A stretch of DNA of 5,589 nucleotides. Origin: an uncultured Gemmatimonadota bacterium. Its GTDB lineage: Bacteria; Gemmatimonadota; Gemmatimonadetes; Gemmatimonadales; GWC2-71-9. The DNA lies in NCBI GenBank assembly GCA_946479825.1, contig CAMLHU010000156.1:1-5589 (forward strand), in the 5' to 3' direction. The first letter of the stretch is position 1. Every line of letters starts with the position of its first letter. The position numbers were made by a program, and so were the translations under genes. The notes under the pieces were generated by a model, which was not told where the DNA came from, searched no databases, and was given only the letters and a program-made list of their open reading frames with translations. Below are positions 1 through 5,589 of this stretch, in pieces.

Positions 1-501
1 GGCGGCAGCGCCGACGCGGCGTTCGCCGCCAGCGCGGCGATCCCGGTCGGACGCACCACGTCGATCGTGCTCGGCGGCGGGAGCTACCTCGCCGACGCGA
101 CCCAGGGCCTGCCCGCCGGCCGCTACCTGACGCTCGGACTTCGGTTCGGCCTCGACGCCGGACGGTTGGCGCGCCCGCCCGCGACGTCCCTTTCGCTCGC
201 GGGCGCCAAGCTTCCGCGGGTCGGCGCGAGCGGCGAGCTCCGCACCGATGGCGAGACGGGGACCCTGATGATCCGCGCCCCCGACGCCGCCAGCGTCGAG
301 GTGGAGGGCGACTTCACCGATTGGCGCCCGATCCGGCTCACGCCCGATGGCGGTGGCCGGTGGATCGCCACGTTCCGCCTGGCCCCGGGCATCCACCGCT
401 TCAACGTCCGGGTGGACGGCGGCCCGTGGGGCGCCCCCGCCGGCGTGGCGGCGGAGGCGGACGAATTCGGGAGCGTCACCGCGGTGTGGGTGGTGGAATG
501 A
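1..501 (+). CDS. Partial protein with C-terminal AMPK-type glycogen-binding (CBM48-like) domain
   Basis: The reading frame is open from the first base, so the 5' end lies outside the window; 166 residues are visible. The last 80 or so residues (from about nt 259) fit the AMPK-type glycogen-binding/CBM48 fold: a strand TLMIRAPDAASVEVEGDF, the signature GDFTDW (nt 307-324) followed by a polar loop, then GRWIATFRLAPGIHRFNVRVDG, the usual paired strands ending in a Y/F-x-V-D-G turn. Such domains bind alpha-glucans. The visible N-terminal part (about codons 1-55) is glycine-rich with alternating hydrophobic residues, for example RYLTLGLRFGL, and resembles the last strands of an outer-membrane beta-barrel; a Pro/Ala-rich linker joins the two parts. 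What I infer is a barrel or beta-rich envelope protein carrying a carbohydrate-binding tail. The glycan ligand and membrane location are not proven, and no enzymatic domain is visible. It is probably co-transcribed with the next gene, 25 bases downstream. Confidence 0.8.
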   Translation, partial: GGSADAAFAASAAIPVGRTTSIVLGGGSYLADATQGLPAGRYLTLGLRFGLDAGRLARPPATSLSLAGAKLPRVGASGELRTDGETGTLMIRAPDAASVEVEGDFTDWRPIRLTPDGGGRWIATFRLAPGIHRFNVRVDGGPWGAPAGVAAEADEFGSVTAVWVVE

Positions 502-516
502 CGGGCGGGCAGGCGC

Positions 517-521
517 GGAGG
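517..521 (+). promoter_or_regulatory. Shine-Dalgarno GGAGG for the small DUF4031-like gene
   Basis: GGAGG lies five bases before an in-frame GTG at 527, an ideal spacing. The next in-frame start, ATG at 536, would be 14 bases away, which is too far for good initiation. The site therefore favours the GTG start. Confidence 0.6.
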
Positions 522-526
522 TCGGG

Positions 527-784
527 GTGCTGCTGATGGACCGGGAGAACGCGCTCGCGCCGGGATGGTCCCACGTGGTGAGCGATACCGACGACCTGGC
601 CGAGCTCGAGGAATTGCGGGTCCGGGTCGGGGCCCCGCCGCGCGCGCTGCAGGTGGCCAACGGCCGCCGCCCGCACCTCGACCTGATGCTCGAACCCCGC
701 GAGCGCGCGCTGCAGGACCCGGAGGTCAGGGTGTTCGAGCGGACGAGGGACCTGGTGGCGTTCCTGCAGGCTGCGCGACGGTGA
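527..784 (+). CDS. Small DUF4031-like protein of unknown function
   Basis: Codes for 85 residues. I chose GTG at 527 over ATG at 536 because of the GGAGG five bases upstream and because the extra residues give a short N-terminal strand (MLLMD) where DUF4031 proteins begin with a similar strand ending in an Asp. The family pattern as I recall it is W-x-H-(L/V)-V-S-D near the N-terminus, then a helix, a G-x-P-x-R turn, H-Y-D and a C-terminal helix. Here there is GWSHVVSD (13-20), a helix ELEELRVRVG (26-35), P-P-R (37-39), PHLDL (49-53, so H-L-D instead of H-Y-D), ERAL (59-62) and a closing helix RDLVAFLQAAR (74-84). No signal peptide or membrane segment is seen, so it is probably cytoplasmic. 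DUF4031 has no established biochemical role that I know of. That this is a gene is fairly sure; the family name is tentative and needs a profile search. Its product says nothing clear about the carbohydrate-binding gene upstream. Confidence 0.65.
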   Translation: MLLMDRENALAPGWSHVVSDTDDLAELEELRVRVGAPPRALQVANGRRPHLDLMLEPRERALQDPEVRVFERTRDLVAFLQAARR

Positions 785-822
785 TCAAGGGGCGGTGACC
801 GGCGCGCGGGGCGGCACGACGG
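785..822. other. Convergent intergenic gap without a clear terminator
   Basis: This 38-base gap separates the two convergent units. The only fold seen is a weak inverted repeat, TGACCG (796-801) with CGGTCA (820-825), with an 18-base loop and no T-run on either side. Rho-dependent termination, or read-through into the opposite genes, is more likely than an intrinsic terminator here. Confidence 0.5.
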
Positions 823-2148
823 TCAGAGCATGCCCCGCCGCTTGAGCCGGGTGTACTGCTCGACCACCGCCTTGGCGGCGCCGTCCGGCGGCACGTCGAG
901 CACCAGCACGCCCCGCCCCCGCATCTGCGCCAGCGCCTCCGCGCGCGCGGTGAGGAGTTCCTCCGCCGCGGCACGTTCATACGCCTCGGACGCGGTCGCC
1001 GGCACCCGCACCGCCAGCGCCTCGAGCTCCGGGTTGCGCAAGGTGACGGCGAGCGGGAGGTGACGCGGCCTGAGCGTGGCCGACTGGGCGATCAGCGCGT
1101 CGCTGGCCGTGCGGTCGATCACGTCGGTAAAGAGCACCGTGAGCGCCCGCTTCCGGTTGCGCGCCGCCAGCTGCGCGAAGGCCCCGGGGTAATCGGGCTC
1201 GACCAGCCTGCCCTCCACGGTCGCAAGCGCCTCGAGCACGTTGCGGAGCGCCCGGCGCCCCCGCGCCGGCGGAAGCCACGCCTGCACCGAGTCCGCGAAG
1301 ACGAAGAGCCCGACGTTGTCGTCGTGCTCCACCACGGTGTACGCGAGCTGCAGTGCCGCATCCACCACCGCTTCGAGTCGCGGCCGCCCGGCCACCTCGG
1401 CGGTCAGCAGCCGCCCTGCGTCGATCACGATCAGCACCTGCTGGCGGCGCTCGTCCTCGTACTGGCGCGCCATCGTCTTGCCGCGCCGGGCCGTCGCCTT
1501 CCAGTCGATGATGCGGGTGTCGTCCCCCGGGACCCATTCGCGAAGGGTCTCGAAGACGCGTCCTTCGCCGAGCCGCCGGACGTTGCGGAACCCGGCCTCG
1601 CGCCGCCTGGCCGCCTGGGTCGGCAGCGCCCGGAGCGCGGCCCGCGACACATCCGGGTACACCGTGGCGGTCCACGGGCGCTCGATCCTCCCCTGCGCCC
1701 AGGAGAGCCCGAGCGGCCCGCGCAGCCGCACCGCAAGCGTCCCGCCTTCCCCGCGACCCCGCCGGGCCGGCCTCAGCGTCACGTCCTCGACCAGCGCGCC
1801 GCCTTCCGCCGGCGGGATGGTCAGCGCCCGCACCGGCGCTGGGCCCGTCGCGAGCGGCCCCGGCAGCGACTCGCGCACCCGCAGGTGCAGCGGGCGCCGG
1901 CCCTGCTGGCGCCAGCGATAGCGGACCGGGAGCGGGCGGCCGACGCTGAACGCCGGCGGAGGCTCCCGTTCCACCGCCACGCCACGCAGGTCGGCCGTGG
2001 CCAGCCAGTCCGCGACGAACGCGCCGAGCCAGAGCGCGTCCGCCACCAGCAGCACGCCCCCCGCCGCCGGCCAGACGAGCGCCAGCGGGGCGAGGGCGGC
2101 GAGCGCCGCCCCCACCCGGAACCAGCGCCGCGTCGGCAGCGGGATCAC
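823..2148 (-). CDS. DUF58 family membrane-anchored protein (VWA-like)
   Basis: Codes for 441 residues, a normal length for DUF58 proteins. Two hydrophobic segments near the N-terminus (about 12-29 and 31-48) probably form a membrane hairpin. A beta-rich region follows (about 55-165). The diagnostic DUF58 core then runs [17 protein letters not shown] (194-210), [13 protein letters not shown] (212-224) and [18 protein letters not shown] (229-246). The remainder has a VWA-like fold, including VGLFVFAD (279-286) and [10 protein letters not shown] (336-345). The classical metal-binding D-x-S-x-S is replaced by D243-A-G-R-L247, so metal binding is doubtful. DUF58 proteins are commonly encoded beside MoxR ATPases and are thought to be their partners in envelope or complex assembly; that is family knowledge, not shown here. 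The start is GTG, overlapping the upstream peptidase stop as GTGA. No good Shine-Dalgarno precedes it, so translation is probably coupled. It is the last gene of the visible operon. Confidence 0.93.
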   Translation of the reverse strand: MIPLPTRRWFRVGAALAALAPLALVWPAAGGVLLVADALWLGAFVADWLATADLRGVAVEREPPPAFSVGRPLPVRYRWRQQGRRPLHLRVRESLPGPLATGPAPVRALTIPPAEGGALVEDVTLRPARRGRGEGGTLAVRLRGPLGLSWAQGRIERPWTATVYPDVSRAALRALPTQAARRREAGFRNVRRLGEGRVFETLREWVPGDDTRIIDWKATARRGKTMARQYEDERRQQVLIVIDAGRLLTAEVAGRPRLEAVVDAALQLAYTVVEHDDNVGLFVFADSVQAWLPPARGRRALRNVLEALATVEGRLVEPDYPGAFAQLAARNRKRALTVLFTDVIDRTASDALIAQSATLRPRHLPLAVTLRNPELEALAVRVPATASEAYERAAAEELLTARAEALAQMRGRGVLVLDVPPDGAAKAVVEQYTRLKRRGML

Positions 2149-4082
2149 TTCGCCCGCGGCCAGACGTTGTCAGCGGGGTCGCGATCGGGGAACCGGGCTT
2201 CGGGGTCGAGCGTGATCCGTTCGATCTTCCGCGGGCCGAAGTCGAGCGTCGCCACGAAGTCGCGACGGCCGTCGAACCAGACGTCCACCGGCCAGCGCAC
2301 CACCGCCACGTTCCCCGTCACCGTGGCCCCTCGCATCGGCCGGATGGCGGGCCCCTTCGGTGCGAACTCCACCCGCAGGATCACCGGCGAGGGCATTTCC
2401 CCGGCCTGGTGCACGGTGACCATCGTCTTCCCGCCCCGCGTGCTCACGCCGGCGATCGACCCGTCCACCGATTCGGTGGTGAAGAGCCAGTAGTACCAGA
2501 ACCACGACAGGTCACGCCCCAGTGCGTGGTCCATCGCGAACATGAAGTCCCAGGGCGAGGGGTGCTTGAACCGCCAGGCCCGCGCGTAGGTGCCCATCGC
2601 ACGCCACACGGCCGAGTCTCCCACGACGCCGCCCAGGGCCGAGAGCATCAGCGGGGCCTTGCCATAGGTGGTGAAGGCGTACATCGGCCCGGCATAGTTG
2701 CCGTTCCACATCATCGGCGGTTCGGACTCGGTCCCCGACACGCGGCCGTACGCCTGGCCCAGGCTGTCGAGCGACGGCGTGCGGCCCTGGAAGTCGAAGG
2801 CCGAGAGCCGGTTCATGTACTGGTTGAACCCCTCGTCCATCCAGCCGTACCAGGTCTCGTTCACGCCCACCATCATCGGCCACCACTCGTGTCCGATCTC
2901 GTGGTCGGTGACTCCCCGGCCCCACCCGCTCATGATGAACATCGGGTACTCCATCCCGTTCTCCGGCCCGTCCACCTGGGTCAGCTGCGGGAAGGCGTAC
3001 GGCATCCAGAGCCTGGAGTAGAACTCGAGCGCGTGGCGCGCGAAGACGCCGGTCTGCCGGAAGCCGGCGTGGTCGGGGAGATACAACAGGTTGATCGGGA
3101 TCGGCCCTCGGCCGGGGATCGTGGCACGGGTCGCGTCCCACACGAAGTCGGCCGACGTGGCCCAGGCGAAGTCGGCCACGCTGTCGGCGACCCAGTGCCA
3201 GGTCAGCCGGTCACCCGCCATGGTCGCCTTGCCCGCCCCGCGACCTGCCGTGTCCACCACGCTGATCTGGCTGTCGCTCGCGACGGCCCGGGCCAGTCGC
3301 TCACGCACCGCGGGCGTCAGGACCGAGTCGGCGTTCGCGAGCAGGCCGGTGGCGCCCACCAGCCACCCGGCGGGCAGCGTGAGGCGCACGTCGAACGACC
3401 CGAAGTTGTTGTAGAACTCGGCCGGGCCGAGGTACGGCTCGATGTCCCACCCGCGCAGGTCGTCGTACACGGCCACCTGTGGATACCACTGCGCCACCTG
3501 GTACAGGCGGTGGTCCCAGCGTCCCATCCGGTTGCCGCGCTGGTCCTCGGGGACGTCGGGCACGGTGAAGTGCCACTCCGCCTCGAGCGTCCCGGTCCCG
3601 TGCGGCGGGATCGGGGTCGCCAGGGGGACGCGCACCACGGTGGTGTGGCTCCATTCCTCACGGAGGCTGTCCACGTTGACCGCTGCGCCGTTCGCCACGA
3701 GCCGCGTCACGGTGATCCCGTCGGTGAGCGACGGCTCCGACTCGGCGCGCTCGATGTTCGGCGCGAAGAGGTTCTGGTACAGCCGGAGCACCACCACCTT
3801 GAGCGTCGAGTCGCTCGGATTGGCGATGGTCACGGTCTCGTGCCCGGTCAGCACCGCCGTCGCCGGGTCGAGCGCGGCGTCGATGCGGTAGTCGGTCCGG
3901 AGCTGCCAGTAGTTCGGCCCCGGGGTGCCGAGGGAGTCGCGGGTGCCGGCCCGGAGGCCGTTCTGGAACGCGCGGGTGATCGGGATGGTGCGCCGCACGG
4001 CCCGGGGCGGGGCCTGGGCCTCGAGGGCCGGGGCAACGGCGAGCGCGGCGGCGGCCAGCGCGACGAGCGATCGGACGGACAT
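2145..4082 (-). CDS. Exported M1-family zinc metallopeptidase (aminopeptidase-like)
   Basis: Codes for 645 residues. A signal peptide is evident: MSVRS, then a hydrophobic Ala/Leu stretch (6-20) and a likely cleavage near LEA-QA (about 20-24), so the enzyme acts in the periplasm or outside the cell. An N-terminal beta domain (about 60-240) carries typical M1 patterns such as [26 protein letters not shown]. The catalytic parts are complete: the substrate-binding NGMEYP (375-380, counterpart of GxMEN), zinc motif HEIGH (394-398), third zinc ligand E417 in WMDEGF exactly 19 residues after H398, and a candidate catalytic Tyr at 473 in TTYGKA. A C-terminal beta domain follows (about 545-630). M1 enzymes remove N-terminal residues from peptides; the true substrate is unknown. 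The ATG at 4082 is chosen for its GGAG five bases upstream and the signal peptide directly after it. The same frame stays open upstream to about 5216, but that stretch is an out-of-frame reading of MoxR. It lies 35 bases after MoxR and overlaps DUF58 by four bases. Confidence 0.95.
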   Translation of the reverse strand: MSVRSLVALAAAALAVAPALEAQAPPRAVRRTIPITRAFQNGLRAGTRDSLGTPGPNYWQLRTDYRIDAALDPATAVLTGHETVTIANPSDSTLKVVVLRLYQNLFAPNIERAESEPSLTDGITVTRLVANGAAVNVDSLREEWSHTTVVRVPLATPIPPHGTGTLEAEWHFTVPDVPEDQRGNRMGRWDHRLYQVAQWYPQVAVYDDLRGWDIEPYLGPAEFYNNFGSFDVRLTLPAGWLVGATGLLANADSVLTPAVRERLARAVASDSQISVVDTAGRGAGKATMAGDRLTWHWVADSVADFAWATSADFVWDATRATIPGRGPIPINLLYLPDHAGFRQTGVFARHALEFYSRLWMPYAFPQLTQVDGPENGMEYPMFIMSGWGRGVTDHEIGHEWWPMMVGVNETWYGWMDEGFNQYMNRLSAFDFQGRTPSLDSLGQAYGRVSGTESEPPMMWNGNYAGPMYAFTTYGKAPLMLSALGGVVGDSAVWRAMGTYARAWRFKHPSPWDFMFAMDHALGRDLSWFWYYWLFTTESVDGSIAGVSTRGGKTMVTVHQAGEMPSPVILRVEFAPKGPAIRPMRGATVTGNVAVVRWPVDVWFDGRRDFVATLDFGPRKIERITLDPEARFPDRDPADNVWPRAK

Positions 4083-4087
4083 GGGCA

Positions 4088-4091
4088 CTCC
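4088..4091 (-). promoter_or_regulatory. Shine-Dalgarno GGAG for the M1 peptidase
   Basis: On the minus strand, GGAG precedes the ATG at 4082 with a five-base spacer. It fixes the start against a GTG two codons further upstream (4088-4086), which would overlap the site itself, and it means the peptidase can be initiated independently of MoxR. Confidence 0.65.
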
Positions 4092-4107
4092 GAATGGGAA
4101 CGTGAAC

Positions 4108-4130
4108 GGCGCCGCGCTCAGCGCGGCACC
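4108..4130 (-). other. GC hairpin centred on the MoxR stop codon
   Basis: GCCGCGC, TGA, GCGCGGC on the minus strand forms a perfect seven-base-pair GC stem (4121-4127 with 4111-4117) whose three-base loop is the MoxR stop codon. Two more G-C pairs lie beyond one mismatch. No T-run follows, so it does not look like an intrinsic terminator. It could stabilise or partly insulate the mRNA between MoxR and the peptidase, or it could be chance in GC-rich DNA. Confidence 0.4.
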
Positions 4131-5080
4131 TCGACCGACTCCAGGATCCCCGCGAGCGCGCGGTCGGGGGAGACGCCCTCGAGCTCGAGCTCGGGCGCCA
4201 CGGTGATGCGGTGCCGGAGCACCGCGACGGCGAGCGCCTTCACGTCGTCGGGGACGACGTACTCGCGGCCGTCGAGGAGCGCGGCGGCCTGGCTCGCCTT
4301 GAGGAGCGCCACGCTCGCGCGGGGCGAGGCGCCCATCGTGATCGCCGGCGCCTCGCGGGTGGCGCGGACCACGGCGACGACGTACTGCTCGATGGCCGGT
4401 TCCGCCCGGACGCCGCGCGCGGCGCGCCGCAGCGCGTCCAGGCCGTCGCGGTCGATCACACGGCTCACGCCGAAGCTCTCCGGCTGGTCGGACTCGAACC
4501 CGCCCAGCACCCGGGTCAGGATCCCCTGCTCGTGGACCGCATCGGGGTAGCCCAGGGTCACCTTGAGCAGGAAGCGGTCGAGCTCGGCCTCCGGGAGCGG
4601 ATAGGTCCCCTCGAACTCCACCGGATTCTGGGTGGCGAACACCGTGAACGCCGCGGAGAGCGGGTGGGACACGCCGTCCACCGTGACGCTCCGCTCCTGC
4701 ATCGCCTCGAGGAGCGCCGCCTGGGTCTTGGCGGGGGCGCGATTGATCTCGTCGGCGAGGACGAGGTCGGAGAAGACCGGCCCGGCCCGGAAGGTGAACT
4801 GCCCCTGCCCCGTCAGGAGGTTGACGCCGGTGATGTCCGACGGCATCAGGTCGGGGGTGAACTGGATCCGCCGGAACTCGAGCCCCACGGTCCGTGCGAG
4901 GGCGCGGACGAGCAGGGTCTTGGCGGTCCCCGGCACTCCCTCGAGGAGCACGTGGCCGCGCGCGATCAGCGCGACGAGGATGTCCCGGAGCGCGGCCTCC
5001 TGGCCGAGCACCACGGTGGCGAGCTGATCGAGGATCGTCCGGGCCAGCGCGGCCTGGGCGCGGGCCTCCTCGGCGGTCAC
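4118..5080 (-). CDS. MoxR-family AAA+ ATPase
   Basis: Codes for 320 residues, the usual MoxR length. All AAA+ parts are present: Walker A GVPGTAKT (48-55), the MoxR signature [12 protein letters not shown] (74-85), Walker [12 protein letters not shown] (106-116), sensor 1 FATQNP (148-153), a likely arginine finger in ELDRF (R169) and sensor 2 GASPRAS (250-256). A helical lid domain follows (about 185-315). No signal peptide or membrane segment is present, so it is cytoplasmic. MoxR proteins are ATP-driven chaperone-like machines that act with VWA/DUF58-type partners; the partner here is probably the DUF58 protein two genes downstream. The start is GTG at 5080, overlapping the upstream gene's stop as GTGA; a weak AGGA sits nine bases before it. 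The frame is open further upstream, but that part is an out-of-frame reading of the DUF4350 gene and has no MoxR character. The gene symbol is left blank because several MoxR subfamilies exist. Confidence 0.96.
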   Translation of the reverse strand: MTAEEARAQAALARTILDQLATVVLGQEAALRDILVALIARGHVLLEGVPGTAKTLLVRALARTVGLEFRRIQFTPDLMPSDITGVNLLTGQGQFTFRAGPVFSDLVLADEINRAPAKTQAALLEAMQERSVTVDGVSHPLSAAFTVFATQNPVEFEGTYPLPEAELDRFLLKVTLGYPDAVHEQGILTRVLGGFESDQPESFGVSRVIDRDGLDALRRAARGVRAEPAIEQYVVAVVRATREAPAITMGASPRASVALLKASQAAALLDGREYVVPDDVKALAVAVLRHRITVAPELELEGVSPDRALAGILESVEVPR

Positions 5081-5589
5081 GGGCGCTGTTCCTGCCACAC
5101 TTCCTCCACGGCGTGGGCCGCGCGCAGGACGGCGTCGGCCGGCTGCGGCGGGATGATGAGCTGCGTGAGCGTCCGCGCGGCGGCGCGGGCGCGCGGGGTT
5201 CGGACCCGGTCGCCAAGGGCGGCGAGCCAGTCGTCGATCGGCTGGCGTTCGGGGCGCACGTCCTGCGACAGCCGGCGCCGGAGGCCGCGGACCATCAGGC
5301 GCACCGCCACGTCGTGCCCGCGGGCCGCGGCGAGCGCGGTCGCGAGCGCCCGCACGTGCTCCAGCGGCGACCGGCGCTTCCGTTCGATGACCGGGACCGC
5401 GGGGCCGAAGCGGATCGCGCTCGCGAGGAGCGCCAGCAGGCCCACCGCGGCGAGCTGCCAAGCGACCCACCCCCACGGCGACCGGCGGCTCCAGGCGAGG
5501 ACCTCGGCGCCGAGACTCCCGCCCTGCCTGAACCCCTGATGGTACTCATCCACGTACACCGCGCGCGACCGGTCGGCCAGCAGCGCCAG
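5077..5589 (-). CDS. DUF4350-type membrane protein, C-terminal part
   Basis: The frame is open to the right edge, so the 5' end is missing; 170 residues are visible. Near the start of the visible part is [10 protein letters not shown] (11-20), like the conserved D-E-x-H-x-G segment of DUF4350 proteins. One clear membrane segment follows (about 39-59, beginning [20 protein letters not shown]), then the short R-F-G-P motif (60-63) and a basic stretch [15 protein letters not shown] (69-83). The rest is a helical cytoplasmic tail. DUF4350 proteins are integral membrane proteins of unknown function usually encoded next to MoxR and DUF58 genes, and the position here agrees with that. The stop overlaps the MoxR start by four bases, pointing to one transcript and coupled translation. 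The operon probably continues beyond the right edge, where DUF4129-like or related genes often lie, but nothing in the window shows it. Confidence 0.85.
   Translation of the reverse strand: MALLADRSRAVYVDEYHQGFRQGGSLGAEVLAWSRRSPWGWVAWQLAAVGLLALLASAIRFGPAVPVIERKRRSPLEHVRALATALAAARGHDVAVRLMVRGLRRRLSQDVRPERQPIDDWLAALGDRVRTPRARAAARTLTQLIIPPQPADAVLRAAHAVEEVWQEQRP

Noticed and set aside
643..715. Short direct repeat of GCGCGCTGCAGG in the DUF4031-like gene.
   Set aside because: Both copies encode Arg-Ala-Leu-Gln in a GC-rich gene, and the repeat is too short to mean more than chance.
796..825. Possible terminator between the convergent units.
   Set aside because: There are only six base pairs, with an 18-base loop and no T-run on either strand, which is too weak to call.
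1060..2493. Long plus-strand open frame of 477 codons opposite DUF58 and the end of the M1 gene.
   Set aside because: It is rich in Arg, Pro and His with no recognisable domain and runs antisense across two well-supported genes. Long antisense open frames are expected in GC-rich coding DNA.
4180..4193. A 14-base perfect palindrome (CGAGCTCGAGCTCG) inside the MoxR gene.
   Set aside because: It arises from alternating GAG and CTC codons for Glu-Leu-Glu-Leu near the MoxR C-terminus, so coding repetition explains it.
2409..4550. Plus-strand open frame of 713 codons opposite the M1 and MoxR genes.
   Set aside because: Same composition artefact: it spans two real genes and their junction and shows no domain or signal sequence.
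4083..5216. Upstream extension of the M1 frame that could be read as an N-terminal fusion.
   Set aside because: This part is an Arg/Pro/Gly-rich out-of-frame reading of MoxR. The signal peptide and GGAG site place the true start at 4082.
4211..5539. Plus-strand open frame of 442 codons opposite MoxR and the DUF4350 gene.
   Set aside because: It is an antisense mirror of two genes with clear motifs and has no family resemblance of its own.

Overview
This is a GC-rich, almost fully coding stretch of bacterial chromosome. Two partial transcription units meet tail to tail near position 800. The codon use, the string of domain types and a glycogen-binding domain attached to what looks like an outer-membrane barrel suggest a Gram-negative soil-type lineage. 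Gemmatimonadota is my best guess, but it rests on gene style and is not a proven assignment.

Left unit (+ strand, 1-784). The 3' end of a protein runs in from the left edge. It shows barrel-like strands followed by a C-terminal AMPK-type glycogen-binding domain (CBM48-like). After 25 bases comes a small gene for an 85-residue protein that resembles the DUF4031 family. A 38-base convergent gap (785-822) with no convincing terminator separates this unit from the next.

Right unit (- strand, 5589 down to 823). Four genes are packed head to tail, in transcription order: a DUF4350-type membrane protein (its 5' end lies beyond the right edge), a MoxR-family AAA+ ATPase, an exported M1-family zinc metallopeptidase, and a membrane-anchored DUF58 protein. 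DUF4350 to MoxR and M1 to DUF58 each overlap by four bases in the form GTGA. MoxR and M1 are 35 bases apart. This is the widespread MoxR/DUF58/DUF4350 envelope-associated module, except that a secreted aminopeptidase-like gene sits between MoxR and DUF58, which are usually direct neighbours. The M1 zinc site is intact, so it is probably an active enzyme.

No RNA genes, mobile elements, CRISPR arrays or long repeats were seen. Neither unit's promoter is in the window, because both start outside it. The points most worth a second look are the peptidase placed inside the MoxR-DUF58 pair, the barrel plus glycogen-binding architecture, and a GC hairpin centred on the MoxR stop codon. I see no clear case for a wholly new system here.
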